Shown in pieces: positions 1 to 11,000 of a stretch of DNA of 64,000 nucleotides (position 1 is the first letter of the stretch; each line of letters opens with the position of its first letter). This DNA is from Oscillospiraceae bacterium (lineage in GTDB: Bacteria > Bacillota > Clostridia > Oscillospirales > Oscillospiraceae), in assembly GCA_022793685.1 (NCBI GenBank), contig JAAWDI010000030.1:1-64000 (forward strand). The letters are read 5' to 3'. A model generated the notes under the pieces. It saw only the letters and a program-made list of their open reading frames with translations. It made no database searches and was not told the DNA's origin. The translations under genes were made by a program, and so were the position numbers.

Positions 1-2
1 AG

Positions 3-356
3 TACTGGGCGGGCACTTTCTGCCTGCTGGGGCATATGTTCCCATGTATGTTTCACTTTAAGGGCGGTAAGGGCATTCTTTCCGGCGGCACCATCGCCAT
101 TATGATGGACTGGCGAATTGCGCTGGTGGTGTGGGGCGGCTTTATCGTATTGGCCGCCGTTACCCGCTGGGTGTCCCTCGGCTCCATCTGGGCGTCGCTG
201 TCCTTTATTGTGGCTTCCTGGTTTGTGTACCGCGATATTGTCATTTTGATTTTGGCGGCCTTTATCGGTGGATTGGTGTTCTGGAAGCATCGGGGCAACC
301 TGAAGCGCATCTTGAAAGGGGAGGAGAGCAAGTTCTCCCTCCATAAAAAGAAGTAG
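3..356 (+). CDS. plsY: Glycerol-3-phosphate acyltransferase PlsY, C-terminal part (5' truncated by window)
   Basis: Open frame from the window edge; GHMFPCMFHFKGGKGILSGG resembles the PlsY GH-x-FP-x-F-x-F-x-GGKG motif; directly upstream of gpsA. Confidence 0.85.
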   Translation, partial: YWAGTFCLLGHMFPCMFHFKGGKGILSGGTIAIMMDWRIALVVWGGFIVLAAVTRWVSLGSIWASLSFIVASWFVYRDIVILILAAFIGGLVFWKHRGNLKRILKGEESKFSLHKKK

Positions 357-403
357 GTTTCCGCCCGCGCCGGGCGTCTTAAAAAGACAAGGAGGAACCG
401 ACG

Positions 404-1408
404 ATGAAAATTACAGTCCTTGGCAGCGGCGGCTGGGGTACGGCTCTTGCTATGCTGCTGGTGGAGAACGGTCACGATGTGACCCTCTGGTCTTACAGCG
501 AGGAAGAAAGCCGCGTCCTGCGGGAAACGGGGGAGAACCCCATGCTGAAGGGCGTCCCGCTGCCGGAGGCTCTTCACTATGCCACCGACATGGCCTGCGT
601 GGCAGATTGCAATCTTGTGGTGTTAGCCACCCCGTCCTTCGCCATTCGTGAGACCGCCCGCAAGCTGAAGGCACATATGGCCCCCGGCACAGTGGTGGTT
701 TCCGTCTCCAAAGGGATTGAAAAGAACACCTCCTTGCGGCTCGACCAGGTCATTGAAGAGGAAGTGGGAGAAGCTCATCCGGTGGTGGCGCTGTGCGGCC
801 CGTCCCATGCCGAGGAGGTGGGCCGGGGCGTGCCCACCGGCGTAGTGGCGGCATCCACCTGTGAAGAGGCTGCAAAGACCGTACAGGACGCTTTTATGAG
901 TCCACGGTTCCGTGTATATGCCAGCCCAGACCCCGTGGGCGTAGAGCTGAGCGCGGCCTTGAAGAACGTCATCGCCCTGTGCGCCGGTATTTGTGACGGA
1001 CTGGGCTATGGCGATAACACCAAGGCCATGCTCATGACCCGCGGCCTGACGGAAACAGCCCGTCTGGGGGTGGCGCTGGGCGGCCATAAGGACACCTTTG
1101 CCGGATTGGCCGGCGTGGGCGACTTGATTGTCACCTGCTGTTCCATGCACTCCCGCAACCGCCGCTGCGGCATTCTGATTGGACAGGGCGTTCCGGTAGA
1201 GGACGCCATCAAACAAATCAACGGCGTGGTGGAGGGCTATTTCGCCACGGCCAACGCCAAAGCGCTGGCGGAAAAGACCGGCGTGGAGATGCCCATCACC
1301 GAGGCAGCCTATGCCGTGCTGTATGAGGGTAAGGACGTGAATTCCGTGGTCAAAGAGCTGATGACCCGCGAGAAGAAGAACGAGATTGAAGACGCAGGCT
1401 GGGGCTGA
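404..1408 (+). CDS. gpsA: NAD(P)H-dependent glycerol-3-phosphate dehydrogenase
   Basis: 334 aa; GSGGWGTALAMLL Rossmann start, SVSKGIE, ALKNVIALCAGICDGLGYGDNTKA motifs. Confidence 0.95.
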   Translation: MKITVLGSGGWGTALAMLLVENGHDVTLWSYSEEESRVLRETGENPMLKGVPLPEALHYATDMACVADCNLVVLATPSFAIRETARKLKAHMAPGTVVVSVSKGIEKNTSLRLDQVIEEEVGEAHPVVALCGPSHAEEVGRGVPTGVVAASTCEEAAKTVQDAFMSPRFRVYASPDPVGVELSAALKNVIALCAGICDGLGYGDNTKAMLMTRGLTETARLGVALGGHKDTFAGLAGVGDLIVTCCSMHSRNRRCGILIGQGVPVEDAIKQINGVVEGYFATANAKALAEKTGVEMPITEAAYAVLYEGKDVNSVVKELMTREKKNEIEDAGWG

Positions 1409-1415
1409 GGACAGC

Positions 1416-1455
1416 AAAAAGCGCCGCATCCGAAAGGATGCGGCGCTTTCATTTT
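1416..1455. terminator. Bidirectional intrinsic terminator between gpsA and rpmB
   Basis: aaaaaGCGCCGCATCCgaaaGGATGCGGCGCtttcatttt, 11-bp perfect stem. Confidence 0.85.
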
Positions 1456-1468
1456 GTCGTATGTGCAA

Positions 1469-1657
1469 TCACACAGCGCGGGTGACTTTACCCGAACGGA
1501 GGCATCTGGTGCAGACATACACATGGCGGGGGGACCCGTCCACGATTGCCTTGACGCGCTTCACATTAGGCTTCCAGGGACGGTTGGAACGGCGGTGGGA
1601 GTGGGAAACCTGAATGCCGAACACAACGCCCTTGTCGCAGAATTCACATTTGGCCAT
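1469..1657 (-). CDS. rpmB: 50S ribosomal protein L28
   Basis: 62 aa MAKCEFCDKGVVFGIQVSHSHRRSNRPWKPNVKRV..., typical L28. Confidence 0.95.
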   Translation of the reverse strand: MAKCEFCDKGVVFGIQVSHSHRRSNRPWKPNVKRVKAIVDGSPRHVYVCTRCLRSGKVTRAV

Positions 1658-1819
1658 TTCGCTTGAACCTCCTCGCTTGTCATCTTACGCTTTAAAAGCA
1701 TCGGCTCATATAATAGCAGACAAAAAAGAAAAAAGCAAGCGTTTTTGCAAAATTCCTTTGCTTTTTACCGCGTTAAGGGTAAACAGGGCAAGAAAACGCC
1801 CTGGAAGGGCGGAAAAGAG

Positions 1820-1848
1820 TTGTCAAACAAGCCTGCGGCGTATATACT
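1820..1848 (+). promoter_or_regulatory. Candidate sigma-A promoter for the hprK cluster
   Basis: TTGTCA - 17 nt - TATACT upstream of hprK. Confidence 0.6.
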
Positions 1849-1927
1849 GGAAATAACATTTACGAATCACACTGGCATACTATCGCCCTTTGCCGTTACC
1901 AAAGAATAGAGGGAGGCGCAAAACCTT

Positions 1928-2893
1928 ATGATGAACGAAACCGGAGTAAAGCTGACCGACATCATCGAGGAATTCAAGCTGGAGGTGCTCCACGCAGGCA
2001 CGGATATGGAGGAGTGCGTGGTTACCACCGAAAGCGTCAACCGTCCCGGATTGTCCCTCAGCGGATTTTTCGAGCATTTTGACGACAACCGGCTCCAGCT
2101 TATCGGCCGGCAGGAGACCGCCTACCTCACGACTTTGAGCGGCACGGAACGCCGGGAACGTTTCGCAGCCCTTTTTGCCCATCCCATTCCGGCCTTTATC
2201 ATCGCCCGGAACGGCGAGCCGTTCCCCGAATGCCTTGAGATGGCACGGCAGTGCGACCGCACGGTGCTGCGCACGCAGGAATCCACCTCCAGCCTGTTGA
2301 GCACCTTGGTGGTGTACCTGAAGGACTTTCTCACCCCCCGCATCACCCGCCACGGCGTGCTGGTGGAGGTCTACGGCGAAGGGTGCCTGCTGATGGGCGA
2401 ATCCGGCGTGGGCAAAAGCGAAACGGCGGTAGAGCTGCTGAAACGCGGCCACCGGCTGATTGCCGACGACGCGGTGGAAATCCGGCGCAGCGGAACCAGC
2501 CGTCTGGTGGGCAATTCTCCCGCCATCATCCGGCACTATATGGAGCTGCGGGGCATTGGGGTCATTGACGTGATGCGCCTGTTCGGTATGAGCGCCGTCC
2601 GAGATGAGAAATACATCGACCTTGTTATCAATCTGGAGCAGTGGGACAGCACCAAGGCTTATGACCGGCTGGGCATCGACCGGCAGTTCACCGAGCTTTT
2701 AGGGGTAAACATTCCTTCTATCACAGTGCCGGTGCGTCCGGGACGAAACCTGGCCGTTATCGTGGAGGTGGCCGCTATGAACAACCGCGATAAGCGGATG
2801 GGCTTCAATGCGGCGGAGGAGCTGACCGAGCGTATGAGCGGCATCATGACCAAAGTGGACCGCCCATACCGCACGGGAGGCTACCGAAAATGA
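1928..2893 (+). CDS. hprK: HPr kinase/phosphorylase
   Basis: 321 aa; Walker A GESGVGKSETA, ELRGIGVIDVMRLFG signature. Confidence 0.95.
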   Translation: MMNETGVKLTDIIEEFKLEVLHAGTDMEECVVTTESVNRPGLSLSGFFEHFDDNRLQLIGRQETAYLTTLSGTERRERFAALFAHPIPAFIIARNGEPFPECLEMARQCDRTVLRTQESTSSLLSTLVVYLKDFLTPRITRHGVLVEVYGEGCLLMGESGVGKSETAVELLKRGHRLIADDAVEIRRSGTSRLVGNSPAIIRHYMELRGIGVIDVMRLFGMSAVRDEKYIDLVINLEQWDSTKAYDRLGIDRQFTELLGVNIPSITVPVRPGRNLAVIVEVAAMNNRDKRMGFNAAEELTERMSGIMTKVDRPYRTGGYRK

Positions 2894-3834
2894 AAATCGG
2901 CATCGATGTAGGGGGCACCAATCTGGCGGCCGGCGTGGTGGACGGCGAGGGGAATATCCTCGCCCGCGCCAGCACGCCTACGGCGGCAAACCGTACCCCA
3001 GAGGAGATATGCGCCGACATTGTGCGCGTGGCAAAGGAGGCGGCGGAGCGAAGCGGCGTTCCGCTTGACCAAATCGAAGGAGTGGGCATGGGCGTTCCCG
3101 GCGCTATCAGCAGCGCTGAGGGGGTCATCTACCACAGTCCCAATATCCCCTTTGACCATACGCCGGTGCGGACGCTGTTCCGGCAGGCGTGGGATATTCC
3201 CGTTTATCTGGGCAACGACGCAAGCTGCGCTGCGCTGGCAGAGCATTTTGTGGGAGCCGCGAAGGGATGTGGCAGCGCGGTTATTGTCACCCTTGGCACC
3301 GGTATCGGCGGCGGTATCATTTTGGGCGGCAGGCTCTTTGTCGGCGCCAACGAAGCGGGCGCGGAGATAGGACACATGGCGGTGGAAGCCACCGATGGCT
3401 GGCAATGCGGCTGCGGGCGCAGGGGCTGCTGGGAGGCTTACGGTTCCGCCACAGGGCTGAAGCGCATCACGCGTGAAGAAATGGAAGCGGAGCCGGACAG
3501 TCTCATGTGGGAATTGACGGGAGGCGACAGCGGCCACGTCAGCGGGCGCACTTCCTTTGAAGCGGCAGCACGGGGCGACGCGGCGGGCAAGCGGGCGGTT
3601 GACCGCTATCTCCGCTATCTGGCCGTAGGCATTGCCAATCTCATCAATATTTTGCAGCCCGAAATTATTTGCCTTGGGGGCGGAATCAGCAACGAAAAGG
3701 ATGAAAACTTTTTGCTGCCTTTGCGGAAACTGGTAGAGGGGGAGCGCTTCACTCATGAAGGCCCCCAGACCCGCATTGTCAAAGCCAAGCTGGGCAATGA
3801 TGCGGGCATTATCGGAGCGGCCCTGCTGGAATGA
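2890..3834 (+). CDS. ROK family glucokinase
   Basis: 314 aa; IGIDVGGTNLAAGVVD and CGCGRRGCWEAYGSATG (ROK Cys motif); 4-bp overlap with hprK. Confidence 0.9.
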   Translation: MKIGIDVGGTNLAAGVVDGEGNILARASTPTAANRTPEEICADIVRVAKEAAERSGVPLDQIEGVGMGVPGAISSAEGVIYHSPNIPFDHTPVRTLFRQAWDIPVYLGNDASCAALAEHFVGAAKGCGSAVIVTLGTGIGGGIILGGRLFVGANEAGAEIGHMAVEATDGWQCGCGRRGCWEAYGSATGLKRITREEMEAEPDSLMWELTGGDSGHVSGRTSFEAAARGDAAGKRAVDRYLRYLAVGIANLINILQPEIICLGGGISNEKDENFLLPLRKLVEGERFTHEGPQTRIVKAKLGNDAGIIGAALLE

Positions 3835-3880
3835 CGGCCGCTCCGCTCCATTTTGAAACAACTGCGGGAGGACTGCCGAA

Positions 3881-4798
3881 ATGTTGGATTTTTCCGCCTT
3901 GATTAAAACCCTGCAAACCGCCTTTCCTGCGCTGGAGCTGCGGGAGCGGGAACCGATGAGCGCCCACACCTCCTTTCGCATCGGCGGCCCGGCGCGGCTG
4001 ATGGCTGTCCCAGCCACGGAGGAGGAGGCCATCGGGGCCGCCGCAGCAGCAAAAAAGTTGGGTATCCCTGTTATCTGGATGGGCAACGGCTCCAACCTGC
4101 TGGTCTCTGACGATGGGGTGGCGGCGCTGGTTATCAAAACAGCGGAGCGCATGAATCAAATTAGCTTGAGCGGAGAGGGCGAGCTGACCGCGGGGAGCGG
4201 CGTCCTGCTGTCCCGTCTGGCGGTGTTTGCCTGCGAGCACGGTCTTACAGGTCTGGAATTTGCCCACGGTATCCCCGGCACGCTAGGGGGAGCGGTCACC
4301 ATGAACGCGGGGGCTTATGACGGGGAGATGTCGCAGGTGCTTCGCTCTGTCCGGCATGTTTCGGAGGACGGAACGGTGGAAGAGCTTCCGGCGGAGAAGC
4401 TGAAGCTGGGCTACCGTACCAGCATATATAGCGACGGCAAGCGCTTGATTTTATTGGCTAAACTGGCGCTCAAGCCAGGAAATCGGGATACCATCCGCGC
4501 TAAAATGGATGAGCTGCGGGAGAGGCGTACGTCCAAGCAACCGCTGGAGTATCCCAGCGCAGGCAGTATGTTCAAACGCCCGCCCGGACACTTTGCGGGG
4601 GCGCTCATTGACCAGTGCGGTTTGCGGGGCTTTACCGTGGGTGGCGCGCAGGTATCGGAAAAACACGCGGGCTTTGTTATCAACCGGGGCGGCGCAACGT
4701 GCCGTGACGTGTTGGAGCTGGTGCAGGCCGTGCAGCGTACCGTGGAGGAGCGTACCGGCGTCCGGCTTGAGATGGAAGTTAAGACGCTGGGGCTTTGA
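3881..4798 (+). CDS. murB: UDP-N-acetylmuramate dehydrogenase
   Basis: 305 aa; MGNGSNLLVSDDG, GIPGTLGGAVTMNAGAYDGEM, YPSAGSMFKRP. Confidence 0.95.
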   Translation: MLDFSALIKTLQTAFPALELREREPMSAHTSFRIGGPARLMAVPATEEEAIGAAAAAKKLGIPVIWMGNGSNLLVSDDGVAALVIKTAERMNQISLSGEGELTAGSGVLLSRLAVFACEHGLTGLEFAHGIPGTLGGAVTMNAGAYDGEMSQVLRSVRHVSEDGTVEELPAEKLKLGYRTSIYSDGKRLILLAKLALKPGNRDTIRAKMDELRERRTSKQPLEYPSAGSMFKRPPGHFAGALIDQCGLRGFTVGGAQVSEKHAGFVINRGGATCRDVLELVQAVQRTVEERTGVRLEMEVKTLGL

Positions 4799-4823
4799 CC
4801 ACAGCGTAAAGTGAGGTGTTCCC

Positions 4824-5684
4824 ATGGAATTTGTCATTGTGTCCGGTCTTTCCGGGGCAGGCAAAAGCAAAGCCGTAGAATTTATGGAGGACATGGGCTT
4901 CTTCTGCGTGGACAATCTGCCCGCGCCGCTGATTCCCAAGTTTGCGGAGCTGTGTATGGCAGGCCACGGTGAATATGAGCGTGTGGCATTGGTCACTGAC
5001 ATTCGGGGCGGCGGAAATTTCGATGGCCTCTTTCAGGCGCTGGACGCCTTAAACGCCATGAACTGCGACTATAAAATCCTGTTTGTAGAGGCCAACGAGG
5101 AGACCATCATCAAACGGTATAAGGAGACCCGCCGGAACCATCCCCTGTCCCATGAGGGAAGCTCCCTTCAGGAAGCGGTGGCGGCAGAGCGGGAGATGCT
5201 TGCTCCTGTGCGGGCGCGGGCGGCCTATATCATCGACACCTCGACGCTCTCCACCGCCAAGCTGCGGGGAGAGGTGCTTCGCTTATTCGGCAGGGAAAGC
5301 GATGAAAAGGCCGTGAGCATCAACGTGCTCTCCTTTGGCTTCAAGTATGGTCTGCCCATTGAGGCCGACTTGGTGCTGGATGTACGTTTTCTTCCTAACC
5401 CCTTTTATGTACCGGAGCTTCGCAATAAGACCGGTATCAGCGATGATGTGTACCACTATGTGATGGACACTGCGTCGGCCAAGGAATTTATGCAGCGGCT
5501 GGAAAAGCTCTTTGAGTTCCTGCTGCCCCAATATGTAGAAGAGGGTAAGAGTGCGCTGGTCATCGCGGTGGGCTGTACGGGCGGAAAGCACCGGTCTGTG
5601 TCGGTCACCCGTGCGCTGGCCGCGTATATCCGTCAGAAGGGGTACAGCGTTTCAGAGAACCATCGGGATATGACAAGAGCATGA
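4824..5684 (+). CDS. rapZ: RNase adapter RapZ / YvcJ-family nucleotide-binding protein
   Basis: 286 aa; GLSGAGKSKAVEFMEDMGFFCVDNLP, GCTGGKHRSV. Confidence 0.95.
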   Translation: MEFVIVSGLSGAGKSKAVEFMEDMGFFCVDNLPAPLIPKFAELCMAGHGEYERVALVTDIRGGGNFDGLFQALDALNAMNCDYKILFVEANEETIIKRYKETRRNHPLSHEGSSLQEAVAAEREMLAPVRARAAYIIDTSTLSTAKLRGEVLRLFGRESDEKAVSINVLSFGFKYGLPIEADLVLDVRFLPNPFYVPELRNKTGISDDVYHYVMDTASAKEFMQRLEKLFEFLLPQYVEEGKSALVIAVGCTGGKHRSVSVTRALAAYIRQKGYSVSENHRDMTRA

Positions 5685-5713
5685 GGAGCAGAGCGCCAAA
5701 GGAGGCGTAGACG

Positions 5714-6772
5714 ATGCAAGCAGCACCCGAGCGGGTGGAACGGCGCAGGGACGGAGGCCCCAAGGTGGTTGCCATTGGCGGCGGCACCGGACTTTCTACC
5801 ATGCTGCGCGGCCTGAAGAATTATACAGACAACCTGACTGCCATCGTTACCGTCACCGATGACGGCGGCGGCAGCGGTATGCTGCGGCATGACCTGAATA
5901 TGCCGCCGCCGGGGGACATCCGCCACTGCATGGAGGCGCTCTCCAATGTGGAGCCAATCATGCAGCAGCTTCTGTCTTACCGTTTTGCGGAGGGCAGCCT
6001 GACAGGGCAGTCCTTCGGCAATCTTCTGCTGGCGGCTCTCAACGGCATCTCCGATTCCTTCGACCAGGCGGTGGAACGGATGAGCGAGGTTTTGGCCATC
6101 AGCGGTAGGGTGCTGCCGGTGACCAATGCCAATGTGGCGCTGGAGGCCATCTTTGAAAACGGCGCCCGCGTGGTGGGAGAGTCCAAGATATTCCGTTTCA
6201 AGAAGGAGCAGGACTGCCGGATTGCACGGGTAGCGCTTCAGCCGGGGCGCGCGGCGGCCTTGCCTGCGGCTCTGCGGGCCATTGAGGAGGCGGACCTTAT
6301 CCTGATGGGGCCGGGGAGCCTTTATACCAGCGTAATTCCGAACCTGTTGGTGGACGGCGTGACGGAAGCGCTGTGCCAGTCGGACGCGCTAAAGGTGTAT
6401 ATCTGCAATATCATGACCCAGGACGGCGAAACGGAGGGTATGACGGCGGGCGACCATGTAGCCGCCCTGATGGAGCATGGAGACCGGTGCATCGTGGATA
6501 TTTGCCTGGCGAACTCTGCACAAGTCAGTCCAGAGCTTCAACAGCGGTATCGGGAAGAGGACGCCGCGCCCATCCATATTGACCGGGAACGGCTGCAATC
6601 GCTTGGCGTAGAGCTGGTGGAACGCCCGCTGACCACGGAACATTCCAATTTGGCGCGGCATTCATCCGCCCTGTTGGCGGCCGCCGTTATGGAGCTTTAT
6701 GACGAGCGCGCCATGCGTATTTTCAACCAAGAGGACGAGTACATCATTGAAAGCAACGGGAAGCAGAGGTGA
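5714..6772 (+). CDS. yvcK: YvcK-family protein (gluconeogenesis factor)
   Basis: 352 aa; AIGGGTGLSTMLRGLK, VTVTDDGGGSG; between rapZ and whiA. Confidence 0.93.
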   Translation: MQAAPERVERRRDGGPKVVAIGGGTGLSTMLRGLKNYTDNLTAIVTVTDDGGGSGMLRHDLNMPPPGDIRHCMEALSNVEPIMQQLLSYRFAEGSLTGQSFGNLLLAALNGISDSFDQAVERMSEVLAISGRVLPVTNANVALEAIFENGARVVGESKIFRFKKEQDCRIARVALQPGRAAALPAALRAIEEADLILMGPGSLYTSVIPNLLVDGVTEALCQSDALKVYICNIMTQDGETEGMTAGDHVAALMEHGDRCIVDICLANSAQVSPELQQRYREEDAAPIHIDRERLQSLGVELVERPLTTEHSNLARHSSALLAAAVMELYDERAMRIFNQEDEYIIESNGKQR

Positions 6773-6778
6773 GTGGAT

Positions 6779-7675
6779 ATGTCGTTTTCCGCCCAGACCA
6801 AGCGGGAGCTGTGCCGCACATCGGCGGGACAGAAGGGGCTTGCCCAGGCGGAGGCTTACGGCGTCCTGCTTTACAGCAACAGCTTTTCGCCGTCTGTAAT
6901 TCGTATTATCACGGAATGCGAAGCGTTTGCCCAATGGCTTCCCACCTTGTTTTATAAGGCGTTTAAGCTGCGCTTTGACCAACAGCCGGAGCAGGGGGCA
7001 GTCGGCAAGCAGACCTTCCTGCTCACTCAGCCTGAAAAAATTGAAACCGTTTGCGAGGCCTATGGCCTTGACCTGTCTGGCCAGGTGGCGCACCATGTGA
7101 ATTTTGCCGCGCTGGAGGATGAGGCCCGGCGTATTGCCTTTTTTCGCGGGGCCTTTCTGGCGGGGGGGTCCGTCACGGCGCCGGAAAAGCGCTATCATTT
7201 GGAACTGACCACCCCTCATTTCAACGTGAGCCGAGAGGTGGGAACGCTGATGCAGGAGGCAGGCTTTGAACCGAAAAGCACTACCCGCAAATCCAACTAT
7301 ATCCTGTACTTTAAGCAGAGCGAAGCCATTGAGGATTTCCTGACCGCCATCGGCGCGCCCGTGGCCGCCATGGAAATTATGAACGCCAAGCTGGAAAAGA
7401 ACCTGCGTTCTTCCGTGAACCGGCGGGTGAACTGTGACGCCGCCAATCTGGACAAGACGGTGGATGCGTCCATGGCGCAGGCGGAGGCCATCCGAAGATT
7501 GGAAAAAACGGTGGGCTTGGACAGCTTGCCGGACAAGCTTCAGGAGGCGGCGCGTCTGCGGTTGGAGCATCCTGAGCTGGCCTTGACCCAACTGGCGGCG
7601 CTGTGCGACCCGCCTGTGACAAAATCCTGTTTGAATCATCGCCTGCGCAAGCTTGTTGCGCTTTCGCAGCCTTGA
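6779..7675 (+). CDS. whiA: DNA-binding protein WhiA
   Basis: MSFSAQTKRELC... FFRGAFLAGGSV ... NRRVNCDAANLDKTV; ATG at 6779 preferred over GTG at 6773. Confidence 0.93.
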   Translation: MSFSAQTKRELCRTSAGQKGLAQAEAYGVLLYSNSFSPSVIRIITECEAFAQWLPTLFYKAFKLRFDQQPEQGAVGKQTFLLTQPEKIETVCEAYGLDLSGQVAHHVNFAALEDEARRIAFFRGAFLAGGSVTAPEKRYHLELTTPHFNVSREVGTLMQEAGFEPKSTTRKSNYILYFKQSEAIEDFLTAIGAPVAAMEIMNAKLEKNLRSSVNRRVNCDAANLDKTVDASMAQAEAIRRLEKTVGLDSLPDKLQEAARLRLEHPELALTQLAALCDPPVTKSCLNHRLRKLVALSQP

Positions 7676-7705
7676 GATATGTAAAGATGTGGAGGAAGAA
7701 AAACC

Positions 7706-7966
7706 ATGAGAATCAATCGAATTTGGATGCGGCTGAATATTCTGGCGGCGGCAATTATGCTGGTCGTCCTGATTTACTGTTTCATCAAAAAAGACGCCAC
7801 GCTCCTGCGCCTCCCGCTGGTGGTATGGTTTCTGACCTATGTTCTGCGCCTGATGAACAATAAGTGCAAGGCCTGCGGCCAAAATTTCAGCGACAAGACA
7901 TGGAAGGACGCGGGCGGCGGCTATAAAATCTGTCCCAAGTGCGGCACTCGCCATCAGATTATCTGA
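7706..7966 (+). CDS. Small membrane protein with C-terminal zinc ribbon
   Basis: 86 aa; two hydrophobic segments then CKACGQNF...CPKCGTRH. Confidence 0.7.
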   Translation: MRINRIWMRLNILAAAIMLVVLIYCFIKKDATLLRLPLVVWFLTYVLRLMNNKCKACGQNFSDKTWKDAGGGYKICPKCGTRHQII

Positions 7967-8001
7967 TGTGCCTGCAATAACCGGAAAAGGAGGCGGCAGA
8001 T

Positions 8002-11000
8002 ATGTCCTTTGTCCACCTGCACGTACACTCTGAATACTCTCTGCTGGACGGCGCCTGCCGCATCAAGGGCTTGGTGGAGCGGGCAAAAGAGTTGGGACAA
8101 ACCGCGGTGGCCATCACCGACCACGGCGTTATGTATGGCGTCATCGACTTCTACAAGGCGGCCAAGGCGGCGGGCGTCAAGCCTATCATTGGCTGCGAGG
8201 TCTATGTTGCGCCCCGAACCCGTTTTGACCGGGTGCATGAGCTGGACGCGGAAGCCCGCCATCTGGTGTTGCTGTGCCGCAATGAAACAGGATATCATAA
8301 CCTCTCCTATCTGGTGTCCTGCGGCTTCACCGAAGGCTTTTATATCAAGCCCCGTATTGACCTAGAACTGCTGAGGCGGCACAGCGAGGGCCTGATTGCC
8401 CTGTCGGCGTGTCTTGCAGGGGAGATACCCCGGCGGCTGCGGAACGGGGATTATGAGGGAGCCAAGGCTCACGCGCTGGAAATGCGGGAGCTGTTCGGTG
8501 AGGACGGCTATTATCTGGAACTGCAAGACCACCATATCCCAGAGCAACAGGCGGTCATTGCCGGTATCCTGCGGCTCCATGAGGAGACAGGGATTCCGTT
8601 AGTGTGTACCAACGACGCCCACTACCTCACCCACGCCGACGCTAAAACCCAAGACGTGCTCATGTGTATCCAGATGGGCAAAACGGTGGACGACCCCGGG
8701 CGGATGAAGTTTGAGACAGAGGAATTTTACCTCAAGTCGAAAGAAGAGATGGCCGAGCTGTTCCCAGAGCACCCTGACGCGCTGGAGAATACGGCGAAAA
8801 TTGCAGAGTTGTGCAACGTGGAGTTCCAGTTTGGTGTTCATCACCTGCCGGAGTTTAAGCTGCCGGAGGGGGAAACCGACCCAGACGCTTATTTTGAAAA
8901 GCTGTGCAAGCAGGGCTTTGAGCGCCGTTATCCAGAGGGAGGTCAGGCCTACCGCGAACAGCTCCAATATGAGATGGATATGATACGCCGTATGGGCTTT
9001 GTGGACTACTTCCTCATCGTGTCCGATTTTATCGGCTATGCCAAGCGCCACGGTATCCCCGTGGGGCCGGGGCGCGGCAGTGCAGCGGGCAGTATGGTAT
9101 CCTACTGCCTTGACATCACCGACGTAGACCCCATGAAATATAACCTCTATTTCGAGCGGTTTCTCAACCCGGAGCGCGTCACCATGCCCGATATTGACAT
9201 CGACTTTTGCTACCAGCGCCGAGGCGAGGTTATTGATTATGTCAACCGAAAATATGGTGAAGACCATGTGGCGCAAATCGTCACCTTTGGAACCATGGCG
9301 GCGCGGGGCGGCGTCCGAGACGTGGGACGCGCCCTCAACTTCCCCTATGCCGAGGTAGACGCAGTCGCCAAGCAGATACCCAGCGGACCGGGGGCGCTCC
9401 ACATCACGCTGGAGGAGGCGCTGAAGCTGTCCAAGCAGTTCCGTGACCTCTATGAGGGCGACGAACGCATCAAGAACCTGGTGGATACCGCGAAAGCCAT
9501 CGAGGGGATGCCCCGCCACGCTTCCACCCATGCGGCGGGGGTGGTCATCACTGGCAAGCCGGTGCACGAGTATGTGCCGCTGGCGAAAAATGACGAATCG
9601 GTGGTTACACAATACACCATGACCACGCTGGAGGAGCTGGGCCTGCTGAAAATGGATTTCCTTGGCCTGCGCAACCTGACGGTGCTGGACGACGCGGTTA
9701 AAATGGTGGCGCAGAAGGTGGAGGGCTTTACCCTTGCCTCCATTCCGGACGACGACGCGGAGACCTTTAAAATGCTCTCCGACGGACATACCTCCGGTGT
9801 GTTCCAGATGGAATCGGCGGGCATGACCGGGGTGTGCATTGGCCTTAAGCCAAAGGATATTGAGGACATTACCGCTATCATTGCCCTGTACCGTCCCGGC
9901 CCCATGGACTCCATCCCCCGTTTTATCGCCAACAAGCAAAATCCGGAGAAAATCAAGTACAAGCACCCCATGCTGGAGCCGATTCTCTCTATCACCTATG
10001 GCTGCATCGTCTATCAGGAGCAGGTGATTGAGATGTTCCGCAAGCTGGCGGGCTTTTCGCTGGGACAGGCGGACATGGTGCGCCGTGCCATCTCCAAGAA
10101 AAAGCAGGCGCAGATAGAGAAGGAGCGCCATTCCTTTGTGAACGGCGACCCGGAGCGGGGCATCGCGGGCTGCGTGGCCTCCGGCATACCGGAGCAGACG
10201 GCCAACGAGATTTACGACGAGATTTACGATTTCGGCAACTATGCCTTCAACAAGGCTCATGCGGTATGCTATGCCATCGTCGCCTACCAGACCGCATGGC
10301 TGAAGTGCCATTACACAAAGGAATACATGGCGGCCTTACTGACTTCGGTGCTGGACTCCTCCGATAAGGTGGCCGAGTATATCGCGGAGTGCAAGGATTG
10401 TGACATTCCGCTGCTGCCGCCTGACATCAACGAGTCGGGCGCGACCTTTACCGTGGCAGGGAACTATATCCGCTTTGGTCTGGTGGCCATCAAGGGTGTG
10501 GGCAGGGGCTTTGTTAAGTCGCTGCTGGAGGAGCGGAAGAACGGCGGCGCGTTTAGCTCCTTCACGGATTTTTGCAGCCGCATGTATGGTGCCGACCTGA
10601 ACCGCCGCATGGTGGAAAACCTCATCAAATGCGGAGCGTTTGACAGCATGGGCTATAAGCGCGCCCAGCTTTTGCAGGTGTACGGCCAGATTTTGGACGG
10701 CATCGCCGCCAGCGCCCGCCGGAATTTAGAGGGTCAGTTCGACCTGTTCGGCGGCGGGGGAGACGAGCCCTCCGCTGCGCAGGAGCCGCCCATGCCCAAC
10801 ATCGCGGAGTTTTCCCGCCGGGAATTGATGGAGATGGAAAAGGAAACCACCGGCCTGTATCTGAGCGGGCATCCCATGGACGAGCATCGGGACGCCGCCA
10901 AGCGGATGGGGGCGGTGGGCATCGGCTCCATCATGAGCGATTTCGGGCAGGAAAACGGCCCAACCACCTACCATGACGAGCAGAAGGTGACCATAGCGGG

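Noticed and set aside
8599-10311. 570-aa minus-strand ORF within dnaE
   Set aside because: Antisense shadow ORF; dnaE is continuous and unambiguous. The same applies to the long antisense ORFs at 2881-4152, 6662-7954, 15556-17061, 33623-34783, 41395-42372 and 58099-59604.
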